Source: Firm-04 sp045627405 (GTDB lineage: Bacteria > Bacillota > Clostridia > Oscillospirales > Ruminococcaceae). From it: DNA of 64,000 bases. Positions 52,013-60,125 of this stretch are shown here, piece after piece. A program made the position numbers and the translations under genes. The stretch covers positions 12,422 through 76,421 of the forward strand of contig JAZQNP010000081.1 of assembly GCA_045627405.1 (NCBI GenBank), read 5' to 3'. Position 1 is the stretch's first letter; each line of letters begins with the position of its first letter. The notes beneath the pieces are model-generated. The model was not told the DNA's origin and ran no database searches. It saw nothing but the letters and a program-made list of their open reading frames with translations.

Positions 52013-53446
52013 ATGAATATCCGAATGACTGTCTATATCCTCGGACTGCTGCTGATGTTTGAGAGCGTTTTTATGGCGGTGCCGATTGCAGCGGCTGCGG
52101 TGTACCGTGAGCATCAAATCTGGCTCTTTGCCGCGGTCGCGCTCTTTTGTCTGGTCGCCGGCTGGCTCATGACCCTCGCGAAGCCGCAGAAAAAAACGCT
52201 GCTTGCACGCGACGGCTTTGTGATCGTTGCGCTCAGCTGGATTGTTATGAGCTTCTTCGGTGCGCTGCCTTTTTATATCTCCGGCTGTATTCCCCACTTT
52301 GTGGATGCACTCTTTGAATCCGTTTCCGGCTTTACGACAACCGGCGCAAGCATTCTGCATGAAGTGGAATCGCTGCCGAAATGTATGAACATGTGGCGGT
52401 GCTTTACGCACTGGGTCGGCGGCATGGGCGTTCTCGTCTTTATTATGGCGATTATGCCGATCTCCGGCGGGCAGAATATGTATCTGATGAAAGCCGAAAG
52501 TCCCGGTCCTTCTGTCAGCAAGCTTGTGCCGCGTGTCCGCACGACAGCGATCTGGCTTTACGGCATTTACCTCTCTCTGACGTTCCTTGAATTTGTTTTT
52601 CTGCTGTTTGGCAGGATGTCAGTCTATGATGCACTGAACATCTCCTTTGCCACTGCCGGCACGGGCGGCTTTGCCATCCGGAATGCCAGCATCGGCTGCT
52701 ATAATCCCTATACGCAGATTGTAGTTTCGGTGTTTATGGGCTTATTTGCACTCAATTTCGCTACCTATTTTCTCATGCTGCGCGGGAAATTCAAAGAGGC
52801 TGTCAATACTGAAATGAAAGTATTTCTCTCTCTTGTTCTCTTTGCCACTGTTACGATTACGCTCAATGTGCGGCATCTGTTCCACTCGGCAGGGGAGGCT
52901 CTGCGGCATGCTGCATTTACTGTCAGCTCACTGATCTCTTCAACAGGCTTTGCAACCGTCGATTTTAACCAGTGGCCTGTCTACTCCCGCACGCTGCTTG
53001 TCATCCTGATGTTTATCGGTGCCTGCGCGGGCAGTACCGGCGGCGGCATGAAGGTCTCCCGTATCATCATTCTCGCACAGAATATGCACAATGAGCTGCG
53101 CGTCATGACCCATCCGCGTCAGGTCAAAATCATCAAGGTTGACGGGCATGCCGTGGAAAATGAGACGCTGCGCACGGTGCATGCCTACATCGCGTGCTAT
53201 ATTCTCATTTTTGTTGCTTCAATGCTTCTCCTCTCTTTCAACGGACTGGATGAGACAACCAATTTTACTGCGGTCGTTGCGACAATCAATAATATCGGTC
53301 CGGGTCTCAATCTCGTGGGACCGACCTCAAATTACGATGTCTTTTCCGATCTGTCCAAGTGGACGCTGATCTTTGATATGCTTGCCGGACGCTTGGAGCT
53401 GTTCCCGATTGTGCTGCTGATGTCGCCCGCCACATGGAAAAAATAA
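52013..53446 (+). CDS. trkH: Trk potassium uptake channel protein TrkH
   Basis: 477 residues with the four repeated M1-P-M2 units of the Trk/Ktr/HKT family. The four filter sequences are visible in order: SGFTTTGASIL, ATAGTGGFAIRN, ISSTGFATVDF and NNIGPGLNLVG. A CGACAGSTGGGMKVSR-like loop (ACAGSTGGGMKVSRI) is the intramembrane gating loop of the third repeat. It takes up K+ driven by the membrane potential, with TrkA. Position and length fit an ordinary trkAH pair. Confidence 0.93.
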   Translation: MNIRMTVYILGLLLMFESVFMAVPIAAAAVYREHQIWLFAAVALFCLVAGWLMTLAKPQKKTLLARDGFVIVALSWIVMSFFGALPFYISGCIPHFVDALFESVSGFTTTGASILHEVESLPKCMNMWRCFTHWVGGMGVLVFIMAIMPISGGQNMYLMKAESPGPSVSKLVPRVRTTAIWLYGIYLSLTFLEFVFLLFGRMSVYDALNISFATAGTGGFAIRNASIGCYNPYTQIVVSVFMGLFALNFATYFLMLRGKFKEAVNTEMKVFLSLVLFATVTITLNVRHLFHSAGEALRHAAFTVSSLISSTGFATVDFNQWPVYSRTLLVILMFIGACAGSTGGGMKVSRIIILAQNMHNELRVMTHPRQVKIIKVDGHAVENETLRTVHAYIACYILIFVASMLLLSFNGLDETTNFTAVVATINNIGPGLNLVGPTSNYDVFSDLSKWTLIFDMLAGRLELFPIVLLMSPATWKK

Positions 53447-53460
53447 AAGGGGGAACTCCT

Positions 53461-54318
53461 ATGAATCCGAAAACCGGTCTGGTCCTTGAAGGCGGTGCCA
53501 TGCGCGGACTCTTTTCTACCGGCGTGATTGATGTGCTGATGGAGCAGAATATTCGTCTTGATGCGGTCGTCGGCGTTTCTGCCGGCGCGACTTTCGGCTG
53601 CAATTACGTCACGCACCAGATCCGCCGCCCGCTGCGCTACTGCATCCGCTATGCCGCGGATCCGCGTTTTTGCAGTGTAGAATCCCTCATCCGAACCGGA
53701 GATATGTACGGAGCGGAATTTTGTTATCATACCATCCCGGAGCAGCTCGACGTGATCGACAATGAGACCTTTCTGCGGTCGGGGATTCCTTTCTATGTCG
53801 TCGCCACCGATGTGCAGTCCGGACAGGCGGTCTATCACCTCTGCCGTACACTGCAAAATGATGATCTTGAATGGATCCGTGCCTCGGCTTCCATGCCGCT
53901 CGCCTCGAATATCGTGCATGTCGGCGGCTACGCGCTGCTCGACGGCGGCATTGCGGATTCCATTCCGCTGCGGTACTTTATGTTCAAGGGTTATACCCGC
54001 AATGTCGTTGTGCTGACGCAGCCGGACGGCTACCGGAAGAAGCCCAATTCCATGATGCCGCTGATTCGGCAGGTCTATCGGAAGTATCCTGCGTTTATCC
54101 GCGCGATGGAGCAGCGGCACTGTATGTATAACCGGCAGCTTGATACCGTTGCAAAGGCGGAGGCAGACGGTTCTGCATTTGTCATTCGTCCGCCGCGGAT
54201 GCTCCCGGTCAAGCATGCGACGCATGATGTTTCTCTGATGCGTGAGGTCTATGCCATCGGCAGACAGACTGCCACGGAGCAGCTGCCCGCACTGCGTGCC
54301 TTCCTCGGAACAGAATAA
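53461..54318 (+). CDS. Patatin-like phospholipase family protein
   Basis: 285 residues from ATG at 53461 (aaaaggggg upstream). Oxyanion loop LEGGAMRGLFSTGVIDVL, nucleophile elbow VVGVSAGATFG (G-x-S-x-G) and catalytic Asp in LLDGGIADSIPLRYF form the Ser-Asp dyad. It is most like the YjjU branch of patatin proteins, with a middle segment (VVATDVQSGQAVYH) typical of it. It should hydrolyse acyl esters of lipids in the cytoplasm; the substrate is unknown. It follows trkH by 14 bp and ends the operon. Confidence 0.9.
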   Translation: MNPKTGLVLEGGAMRGLFSTGVIDVLMEQNIRLDAVVGVSAGATFGCNYVTHQIRRPLRYCIRYAADPRFCSVESLIRTGDMYGAEFCYHTIPEQLDVIDNETFLRSGIPFYVVATDVQSGQAVYHLCRTLQNDDLEWIRASASMPLASNIVHVGGYALLDGGIADSIPLRYFMFKGYTRNVVVLTQPDGYRKKPNSMMPLIRQVYRKYPAFIRAMEQRHCMYNRQLDTVAKAEADGSAFVIRPPRMLPVKHATHDVSLMREVYAIGRQTATEQLPALRAFLGTE

Positions 54319-54327
54319 AGAACAGTA

Positions 54328-54368
54328 TGCCCCGAATGCGATTCCTGCGGAACGCTTCGGGGCATTTT
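54328..54368 (+). terminator. Terminator of the trk operon
   Basis: 12-bp stem with one bulge, tgccccgaatgcg / cgcttcggggca (54328-54340, 54353-54364), followed by TTTT. Confidence 0.8.
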
Positions 54369-54379
54369 CATTATACGAA

Positions 54380-54413
54380 AAGCCGCCTCCGATCTGACGA
54401 TCAGAGGCGGCTT
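54380..54413 (-). terminator. Terminator of the pnt operon
   Basis: 15-bp stem aagccgcctccgatc / gatcagaggcggctt with one mismatch and a 4-nt loop, T-run on the minus strand, 29 bp past the pntB stop. Confidence 0.85.
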
Positions 54414-54441
54414 GCCTTATTCTGTTACAGTCTGCATCGGA

Positions 54442-55854
54442 TCAGCCTTCATCAAACTCGCTGACAAGGGACGACACCGTCTGTTTTGCGTCGCCGTAGA
54501 TCATGACCGTGTTGTCATTTGTAAAGAGCGGGTTCTCAACGCCGGAGAAACCGGTACCCTTACCGCGCTTCAACACGAATACGGTGCGTGCCTCGAATGC
54601 GTTGATAATCGGCATACCGTACAGCGGAGAACTCTCATCCTCGATTGCAGCAGGGTTGACAACGTCGTTCGCACCAATGACAATCGCGACATCGGTATTA
54701 CCCATCTGCGGATTCATTTCATCAGCGGTTTTCAGCTGCTCATACGGCACATTTGCTTCTGCAAGCAGAACATTCATGTGACCGGGCATACGACCTGCAA
54801 CCGGATGGATTGCAAAGTTGACCTCTGCACCGTTTGCTTCCAGCTTATCTGCAAGCTCTTTGACAGCATGCTGTGCCTGCGCAACAGCCATACCGTAACC
54901 CGGAATGAACACGACCGAGCTTGCCGCTTCGAGGATCAGATATGCGTCCTCGACGGACATTGCCTTCGGTTCCTTTGCCTCGCCGGATGCGCCCTTCTTT
55001 GCAGAGGATCCGCCGAAGCTGCCGAACAGCAGTGCATACAGTGTGCGGTTCATCGCCTTGCACATGATCAGCGTCAGGATCAGACCGGAGGTGCCGACGA
55101 GGCAGCCTGCGACGACCAGAACCGAGTTTGTGATCGCAAGACCTGCAAATGCCGCTGCAAGTCCCGAAAAAGCATTCAGCAGGGAGATGATAACAGGCAT
55201 GTCGCCGCCGCCGATTGCACGAACCATCGTATAGCCGAGAACCAGATAAGCGATGGTCACGATCAGGATGCCGACAAAGCCGAGCATCGTATTGGAACCG
55301 CTGAACGCATAGAGGACTGCGCCGGCAAGACCGACGACAGCAAGACATGCATTCAGCACGTTCTTTGCAGGGATGGTGATGTTCTTCTTGAACGCCTTGC
55401 CGGAGAGCTTGCCCCATGCAACGACAGAGCCGGTGAATGCAATCGCACCGATTGCAATGGTCAGACCGAGGGTGATTCCCTCAAACGGTTCTGCATCTGT
55501 GCCGACCGTTCGGCTGTTTGCATACTGTGTCAGCGCGACCAGCAGAGAGGAGAGTCCGCCGAAGCCGTTGAACAGCGCAACGAGCTGCGGCATACCGGTC
55601 ATTTCGACCTTTTTCGCCCAGACAGCACCGATGACCGCACCGACAGCAACGCCGGCAATCACCAGAACGTAACCCATGATGCCGGAACCGGTGACGTCTT
55701 TTTCTGCAAGAACCGTCACAACTGCGATCAGCATACCGACAGAAGATAACAGATTGCCCTTTCTCGCAGTATCAGCCTTGCCCAGCAGCTTAATGCCGCG
55801 GATGAACAGCACAGCAGATACCATGTAAAGGATCATGATAATAGCGTCTCTCAC
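54442..55854 (-). CDS. pntB: NAD(P) transhydrogenase subunit beta
   Basis: 470 residues. The first two thirds (about 1-290) form eight or nine membrane helices with GGDMPVIISLLNAFSGLAAAFAG, the family's proton-channel motif. The C-terminal domain (about 295-470) binds NADP(H): VFIPGYGMAVAQAQHAVKEL, FAIHPVAGRMPGHMNVLLAEANVPY and IVIGANDVVNPAA. It transfers hydride between NADH and NADP+ driven by proton entry. Start overlaps the upstream subunit's stop by 4 bp. Confidence 0.95.
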   Translation of the reverse strand: MRDAIIMILYMVSAVLFIRGIKLLGKADTARKGNLLSSVGMLIAVVTVLAEKDVTGSGIMGYVLVIAGVAVGAVIGAVWAKKVEMTGMPQLVALFNGFGGLSSLLVALTQYANSRTVGTDAEPFEGITLGLTIAIGAIAFTGSVVAWGKLSGKAFKKNITIPAKNVLNACLAVVGLAGAVLYAFSGSNTMLGFVGILIVTIAYLVLGYTMVRAIGGGDMPVIISLLNAFSGLAAAFAGLAITNSVLVVAGCLVGTSGLILTLIMCKAMNRTLYALLFGSFGGSSAKKGASGEAKEPKAMSVEDAYLILEAASSVVFIPGYGMAVAQAQHAVKELADKLEANGAEVNFAIHPVAGRMPGHMNVLLAEANVPYEQLKTADEMNPQMGNTDVAIVIGANDVVNPAAIEDESSPLYGMPIINAFEARTVFVLKRGKGTGFSGVENPLFTNDNTVMIYGDAKQTVSSLVSEFDEG

Positions 55855-56162
55855 TTCTTGTTATCCTCCTTCTTTTTGAACATGCCGAGCATGCGGTCTG
55901 TGACAAGATAGCCGCCGACCACGTTGATTGTTGCAAGCACGATTGCAACAACGCCGAAAATCGCACCGACGATGCTGCTCGGTGCTGTCACGGCAACAGC
56001 CGTTGCGGAGATTGCACCGACAATCGTAATACCGGAGATCGCGTTCGTACCGGACATCAGCGGCGTATGCAGCTGAGACGGCACCTTGGAGATCAGCTCG
56101 ACACCCAGAAAACCTGCGATGACGAACACAAAAATCAAAAGCATGATTTCGCCAATTTCCAT
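55851..56162 (-). CDS. pntAB: NAD(P) transhydrogenase subunit alpha, membrane part
   Basis: 103 residues with three to four helices: LLIFVFVIAGFLGVELI, SQLHTPLMSGTNAISGITIVGAI (the conserved family motif), VGAIFGVVAIVLATINVVGGYLVTDRMLGMFKKK in parts. This is the separate second alpha part of the three-gene form of the enzyme found in many bacteria. It lies 2 bp from the NAD-binding subunit gene and overlaps pntB. Confidence 0.93.
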   Translation of the reverse strand: MEIGEIMLLIFVFVIAGFLGVELISKVPSQLHTPLMSGTNAISGITIVGAISATAVAVTAPSSIVGAIFGVVAIVLATINVVGGYLVTDRMLGMFKKKEDNKK

Positions 56163-56164
56163 GA

Positions 56165-57289
56165 TTAAGCCTCCTTAAAACGTTCGTGGATGATCTTGCC
56201 GCCCTGTGTCAGCAGACATCCGCGCATGATTTCATCTTCCATATTCACGACAAACTCGCCCTGCTCCTTGTTATAGAAGTGGGTCAGGAAAGCGGTGAAG
56301 TTGCCCGACAGCATCTTTGAAGCATCGTACGGAACCTGACGTTCCAGCAGATCGCCGGACATGATGATGACGCCGTTCTCCGTGACGACCTCTTCAAACA
56401 GCTTGGAACCTTCGACGTTTCCGCCGGTGGATACTGCCATATCGACGATGATCGAGCCCGGCTGCATCCGGTCAATGACATCCTTGCCGATCAGGCGCGG
56501 TGCCTTTCTGCCGAAGACCTTTGCTGTTGTGATGACGATATTGGAACGCTCACAGACCTTTGCCTGCGCTTCCTGCTGTTTTTTGATCTGCTCCGGTGTC
56601 AGCTCCTTTGCGTAGCCCTGTGCAGTCTGACCCATTTCACCGAGGTCGATCTTCACAAAGCTCGCGCCCAGGGACTTTACCTGTTCCTCAACGACCGGAC
56701 GGGTATCAAACGCGTCAACGCGCGCGCCAAGACGCTTTGCGGTTGCAATCGCCTGCAAGCCGGCAACGCCGACACCGATGATAAACACTCTTGCCGGATT
56801 GATCGTGCCGGACGGCGTGACCATCATCGGCAGGATCTTCGGTAGTCTGGCGGCTGCATTGACCACTGCCACATAGCCGGCGAGCGAGGTCTGGGAGGAC
56901 TGAACGTCCATCTTCTGCGCCAGTGTGGTACGCGGAATCATTTCCAGCGACACAGCCTGAATCTGCTTTTCCGCAAACTCATGCAGAAGCTCTTTCTCAT
57001 TGAACGGATCCAGATAGCTCAGGTGCAGGGTGTCCGGTTTCAGTCCGGCTGCGCTTTCCGGCTTCATGATGCGCAGCACGATTTCAGAATCATAGCCGTC
57101 CTTTTCATCGGAGATGATCTGTGCGCCGGCGGTCTCATAATCTGCATCGGAAAAGCCGCTCTTGACGCCAGCTCCGCTCACAACCTTGAATGAAAAGCCC
57201 ATGCCGATGAGCTTCTTGATGTCAGCCGGAATCAGCGCGACACGCGTTTCGCGCGGGTCTTTTTCACGGCAAACGAGAACAGTTTTCAT
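56165..57289 (-). CDS. pntAA: NAD(P) transhydrogenase subunit alpha, NAD-binding part
   Basis: 374 residues from ATG at 57289 (aaaaggag upstream). Alanine dehydrogenase/PntA fold: ETRVALIPADIKKLIGMGF near the N-terminus, RTTLAQKMDVQSSQTSLAGYVAV, and the NAD Rossmann motif IIGVGVAGLQAIATAKRLGARVDAFDTRP. It binds NAD(H) on the cytoplasmic face and pairs with the other two subunits. The leader (57290-57463) has a hairpin at 57345-57384. The gene follows gdhA on the same strand. Confidence 0.95.
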   Translation of the reverse strand: MKTVLVCREKDPRETRVALIPADIKKLIGMGFSFKVVSGAGVKSGFSDADYETAGAQIISDEKDGYDSEIVLRIMKPESAAGLKPDTLHLSYLDPFNEKELLHEFAEKQIQAVSLEMIPRTTLAQKMDVQSSQTSLAGYVAVVNAAARLPKILPMMVTPSGTINPARVFIIGVGVAGLQAIATAKRLGARVDAFDTRPVVEEQVKSLGASFVKIDLGEMGQTAQGYAKELTPEQIKKQQEAQAKVCERSNIVITTAKVFGRKAPRLIGKDVIDRMQPGSIIVDMAVSTGGNVEGSKLFEEVVTENGVIIMSGDLLERQVPYDASKMLSGNFTAFLTHFYNKEQGEFVVNMEDEIMRGCLLTQGGKIIHERFKEA

Positions 57290-57344
57290 TTGCTTTTCAT
57301 ACTCCTTTTTCAGAGAAATTGGTGCTGTCAATACAACAGCAACA

Positions 57345-57384
57345 GATACCCCCCTGAAAATTTGGCACTTTACAGGGGAGTATC
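57345..57384 (-). other. Hairpin between gdhA and the pnt operon
   Basis: 12-bp stem gatacccccctg / caggggagtatc (one wobble pair in the minus-strand RNA) with a 16-nt loop. There is no T-run after it on the minus strand, so it may be a processing or partial-termination signal instead of a clean terminator. Confidence 0.45.
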
Positions 57385-57463
57385 AGCCTAAAATCTTTAT
57401 TGTGAACCGATTTTGTTTGTGCGTTTTCACAAAGTCGGTTGCATTCAGGATGCCGTCAGGAAA

Positions 57464-58798
57464 TTACACGATTCCCTGTGCGTTCATAGCGTTCAGCACT
57501 TTCTCGAAGCCTGCAAGGTTTGCGCCGGCAACATAGTTGCCCTCCATGCCGTACTTCTTTGCTGCTGCGTCGATGTTGTGGTACACATTTTCCATGATGC
57601 CTTTCAGCTTGGAATCCACTTCCTCGAAGGACCAGTTCAGACGCTCGCTGTTCTGGGACATTTCCAGTGCGGAGGTTGCAACGCCGCCGCAGTTCGCTGC
57701 CTTGCCGGGGATGAAGATGACGCCGTTCTCTTGCAGATACTTGGTTGCATCCTCAGTGGTCGGCATATTTGCACCCTCGCAGACTGCATAAACTCCGTTT
57801 GCAACCAGTGCCTTTGCTTCGTCGAGGTTCAGCTCGTTCTGGGTTGCGCAGGGCAGTGCGATGTCAACCTTGACGGACCAGACACCCTTGCCCTCATGGT
57901 ATTCTGCGGACGGACGGGCTGCCTTGTACTCGGTCAGTCTTGCACGCTTGACTTCCTTGATCTCTTTCAGCAGTGCGACATCAATGCCCTCTGCATCGTA
58001 GATCCAGCCGGTCGAATCGGAGCAGGTGACAACCTTTGCGCCGAGCTGCTGTGCCTTTTCGATTGCGTAGATTGCAACATTGCCGGAGCCGGACACTGCG
58101 ACAGTCTTGCCTGCCATCGTGCCGCCGTGGCTGCGGATCATCTCATCGGTGATATAGAGCAGACCGTAGCCGGTTGCCTCAGTTCTTGCGAGAGAACCGC
58201 CGTAGGTCAGACCCTTACCGGTCAGAACGCCCTCGAATACGCCGCGGATGCGCTTGTACTGACCGAACATATAGCCGATCTCTCTTGCGCCGGTACCGAT
58301 GTCGCCGGCAGGAACGTCGGTGTCTGCGCCGATATATTTGCAAAGCTCTGTCATGAAGCTCTGGCAGAATGCCATGATCTCACGGTCAGACTTGCCCTTC
58401 GGGTCGAAGTCGGAACCGCCCTTGCCGCCGCCGATCGGCAGACCGGTCAGGGAGTTCTTGAAGATCTGCTCAAAGCCCAGGAACTTGATAATGCCGAGGT
58501 TTACAGACGGGTGGAGACGAAGACCGCCCTTGTACGGACCGATCGCAGAATTGAACTGCACACGGTAGCCGGTGTTCACACGCGCATTGCCCTTGTCATC
58601 GACCCACGGCACACGGAACTTGATCTGACGCTCCGGGTTGACCAGTCTTTCCAGCAGCGCGTCCTTGCGGAACTGTTCTTCATTTGCGTCAATGACGACA
58701 CGAATGGAGTCCAGAACTTCGCGGACAGCCTGATGAAATTCCGGCTCAGCGGGGTTCTGCGCAATGACTTGCTCTAATACTTCATCAACGTACGACAT
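57464..58798 (-). CDS. gdhA: NADP-type glutamate dehydrogenase
   Basis: 444 residues, the hexameric class I size, from ATG at 58798 (ggagg, 8-nt gap; TTG and ATG just upstream overlap that site). Motifs: YRVQFNSAIGPYKGGLRLHPSVNLGIIKFLGFEQIFKNSLTGLPIGGGKGGSDFDPKGKSD in parts (catalytic Lys in GGGKGGSDFDPKG), DVPAGDIGTGAREIGYMFG and the NAD(P) motif AVSGSGNVAIYAIEKAQQLG. NADP use is inferred from the family branch and its neighbour pnt. It makes glutamate from ammonia and 2-oxoglutarate. It has its own promoter. Confidence 0.94.
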   Translation of the reverse strand: MSYVDEVLEQVIAQNPAEPEFHQAVREVLDSIRVVIDANEEQFRKDALLERLVNPERQIKFRVPWVDDKGNARVNTGYRVQFNSAIGPYKGGLRLHPSVNLGIIKFLGFEQIFKNSLTGLPIGGGKGGSDFDPKGKSDREIMAFCQSFMTELCKYIGADTDVPAGDIGTGAREIGYMFGQYKRIRGVFEGVLTGKGLTYGGSLARTEATGYGLLYITDEMIRSHGGTMAGKTVAVSGSGNVAIYAIEKAQQLGAKVVTCSDSTGWIYDAEGIDVALLKEIKEVKRARLTEYKAARPSAEYHEGKGVWSVKVDIALPCATQNELNLDEAKALVANGVYAVCEGANMPTTEDATKYLQENGVIFIPGKAANCGGVATSALEMSQNSERLNWSFEEVDSKLKGIMENVYHNIDAAAKKYGMEGNYVAGANLAGFEKVLNAMNAQGIV

Positions 58799-58885
58799 AC
58801 TCATTTCCTCCAAAAATTATGAAATTCGATTCAGCTTGCGGCATTTTGCCGGAATCCGGTGTTTGCCGCGGTGCCTACAACACAT

Positions 58886-58915
58886 ATAATACAATATTTT
58901 CCTGCAATTTGTCAA
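58886..58915 (-). promoter_or_regulatory. Promoter of gdhA
   Basis: Minus-strand TTGACA (58910-58915) and TATTAT (58886-58891), 18 bp apart, about 88 bp before the start. Confidence 0.65.
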
Positions 58916-58995
58916 TGCAATGAACACATTAAATTTCAGACCTTTCCCATAAAAAAACAGACTTCTCAAAAACTGTCTTTCTCCTGCGTACAGAA

Positions 58996-59757
58996 TCAAA
59001 GCGATTTGAACGCAGACGGCGTTTTTCCGGTCGCGTTCCGGAAGATTTTTGCAAAATAATCCGTGGACGAAAAACCGAGCAGTCTGCTGACGTCATGGAC
59101 ACGGTAATGCCCCGAAACCAGCAGCAGCTTTGCGTATTCCATCAGGAAGCCTTTGTAAAATGCACTGAAACTCATCCCCAGATGCTTCTTGAAATACCGT
59201 GCAAAATAGTCACGGTTCAGTCCGAAATAATCTGCTGCAAGCTCCGTGGTCGCAGTCATGCCCTGCACGCCGACCAGAAATTCCCGCAGCTTTTTCAGCA
59301 GAGATGCGCTGTCGTCCGTGTAGGGGAGCATTGCAAGAGAATGTTCCAGAGCCATCAGATATTCCACGCGCATGACATGCTTGCCGAGCTGTTCTGCCGC
59401 TCTGCTCAGTGCATCGCGGATGTCCCGCTCTTCTGCGGGTTCCGTCAGGAAATCGACCGCGCCCAGCAGAAAACACTCGCGCATCACGCGGGAATCGTCA
59501 AAGTGGCTGAGAATCAGCGTCGGAATGCTGCGGCGTTTGCGCGACAGCCGTTGCAGCAGCTCCGAAGCAATCGCATCCGGCTGGCGGTTGATGCACACCA
59601 GCATGTCGCATTCCTGCTTCACGGCGGCACTGACCGCAGCACTGAGCTCGGTGACATGTCCTGTGACCTCAAAGCCGCACTCCGCCCAGATCGGCATTTT
59701 TCCGTAGTTCCCGGCATCTTTTCCTGCGCTGTCTGCAATCAGTATTTTGAACAACAT
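58996..59757 (-). CDS. AraC-type regulator with degenerate receiver domain
   Basis: 253 residues. The N-terminal 120 residues have a response-regulator receiver fold (FKILIADSAGKDAG, SIPTLILSHFDDSRVMRECFLLGAVDFLTEPAEERDIRDAL), but the phosphoacceptor Asp is missing (the segment DMLVCINRQP has Ile or Asn at that place) and the late conserved Lys is Glu (LTEPAE). The C-terminal 100 residues are an AraC pair of helix-turn-helices: ELAADYFGLNRDYFARYFKKHLGMSFSAFY and VHDVSRLLGFSSTDYFAKIFRNATGKTPSAF. It probably acts without phosphorylation, perhaps by binding a ligand. It lies directly upstream of gdhA in the same direction, with no sensor kinase nearby; gdhA and pnt are plausible targets (inference). 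Confidence 0.85.
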   Translation of the reverse strand: MLFKILIADSAGKDAGNYGKMPIWAECGFEVTGHVTELSAAVSAAVKQECDMLVCINRQPDAIASELLQRLSRKRRSIPTLILSHFDDSRVMRECFLLGAVDFLTEPAEERDIRDALSRAAEQLGKHVMRVEYLMALEHSLAMLPYTDDSASLLKKLREFLVGVQGMTATTELAADYFGLNRDYFARYFKKHLGMSFSAFYKGFLMEYAKLLLVSGHYRVHDVSRLLGFSSTDYFAKIFRNATGKTPSAFKSL

Positions 59758-59792
59758 GATTATCTCCTCCGGACATCTGATTTCTAATGGAT

Positions 59793-59821
59793 ATTATACC
59801 ATATTTTTCAGACTTTTGCAA
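59793..59821 (-). promoter_or_regulatory. Promoter of the AraC-type regulator
   Basis: Minus-strand TTGCAA (59816-59821) and TATAAT (59793-59798), 17 bp apart, 36 bp before the start. Confidence 0.75.
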
Positions 59822-60022
59822 GCTGCCTGCGAGACTGTGGTATTATCTTCTGCTTATGTCGTATCATCCTTGACTTGCGGCAGTGCGCGGCTTTCTGCAC
59901 TGTGCTTTCGCAAATTCCGTCTCTTTGTGGCAATATAATACAAATTCAAACAGCAAAGATTACGGGAATTTCTGGAAATCTGTGTGCGGCATTATCCAAT
60001 GCGCCGAAATCTGTGAATTCGA

Positions 60023-60051
60023 TTGACATTTTTTGCTGGATGGGGTATACT
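60023..60051 (+). promoter_or_regulatory. Promoter of the phosphofructokinase gene
   Basis: TTGACA (60023-60028) and TATACT (60046-60051), 17 bp apart, 75 bp before the start. Confidence 0.75.
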
Positions 60052-60125
60052 GAATATAGCGGCTGAGACCGCTGATTTTCCGAAAAACGCCTAAATCTGG
60101 TGTGCTGCCGAAAGGAGAAGCCGTC

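Larger units (their letters stand above)
59758..60125. other. 368-bp divergent intergenic region
   Basis: Holds two divergent promoters: one for the AraC-type regulator (59793-59821) and one for the phosphofructokinase (60023-60051), with about 200 bp of AT-rich sequence between them that has no coding potential seen. Confidence 0.7.

Noticed and set aside
54412..55749. Open frame of 445 codons opposite pntB, and a similar one opposite gdhA (57413-58777)
   Set aside because: Both are shadows of well-conserved genes on the other strand with no independent evidence.
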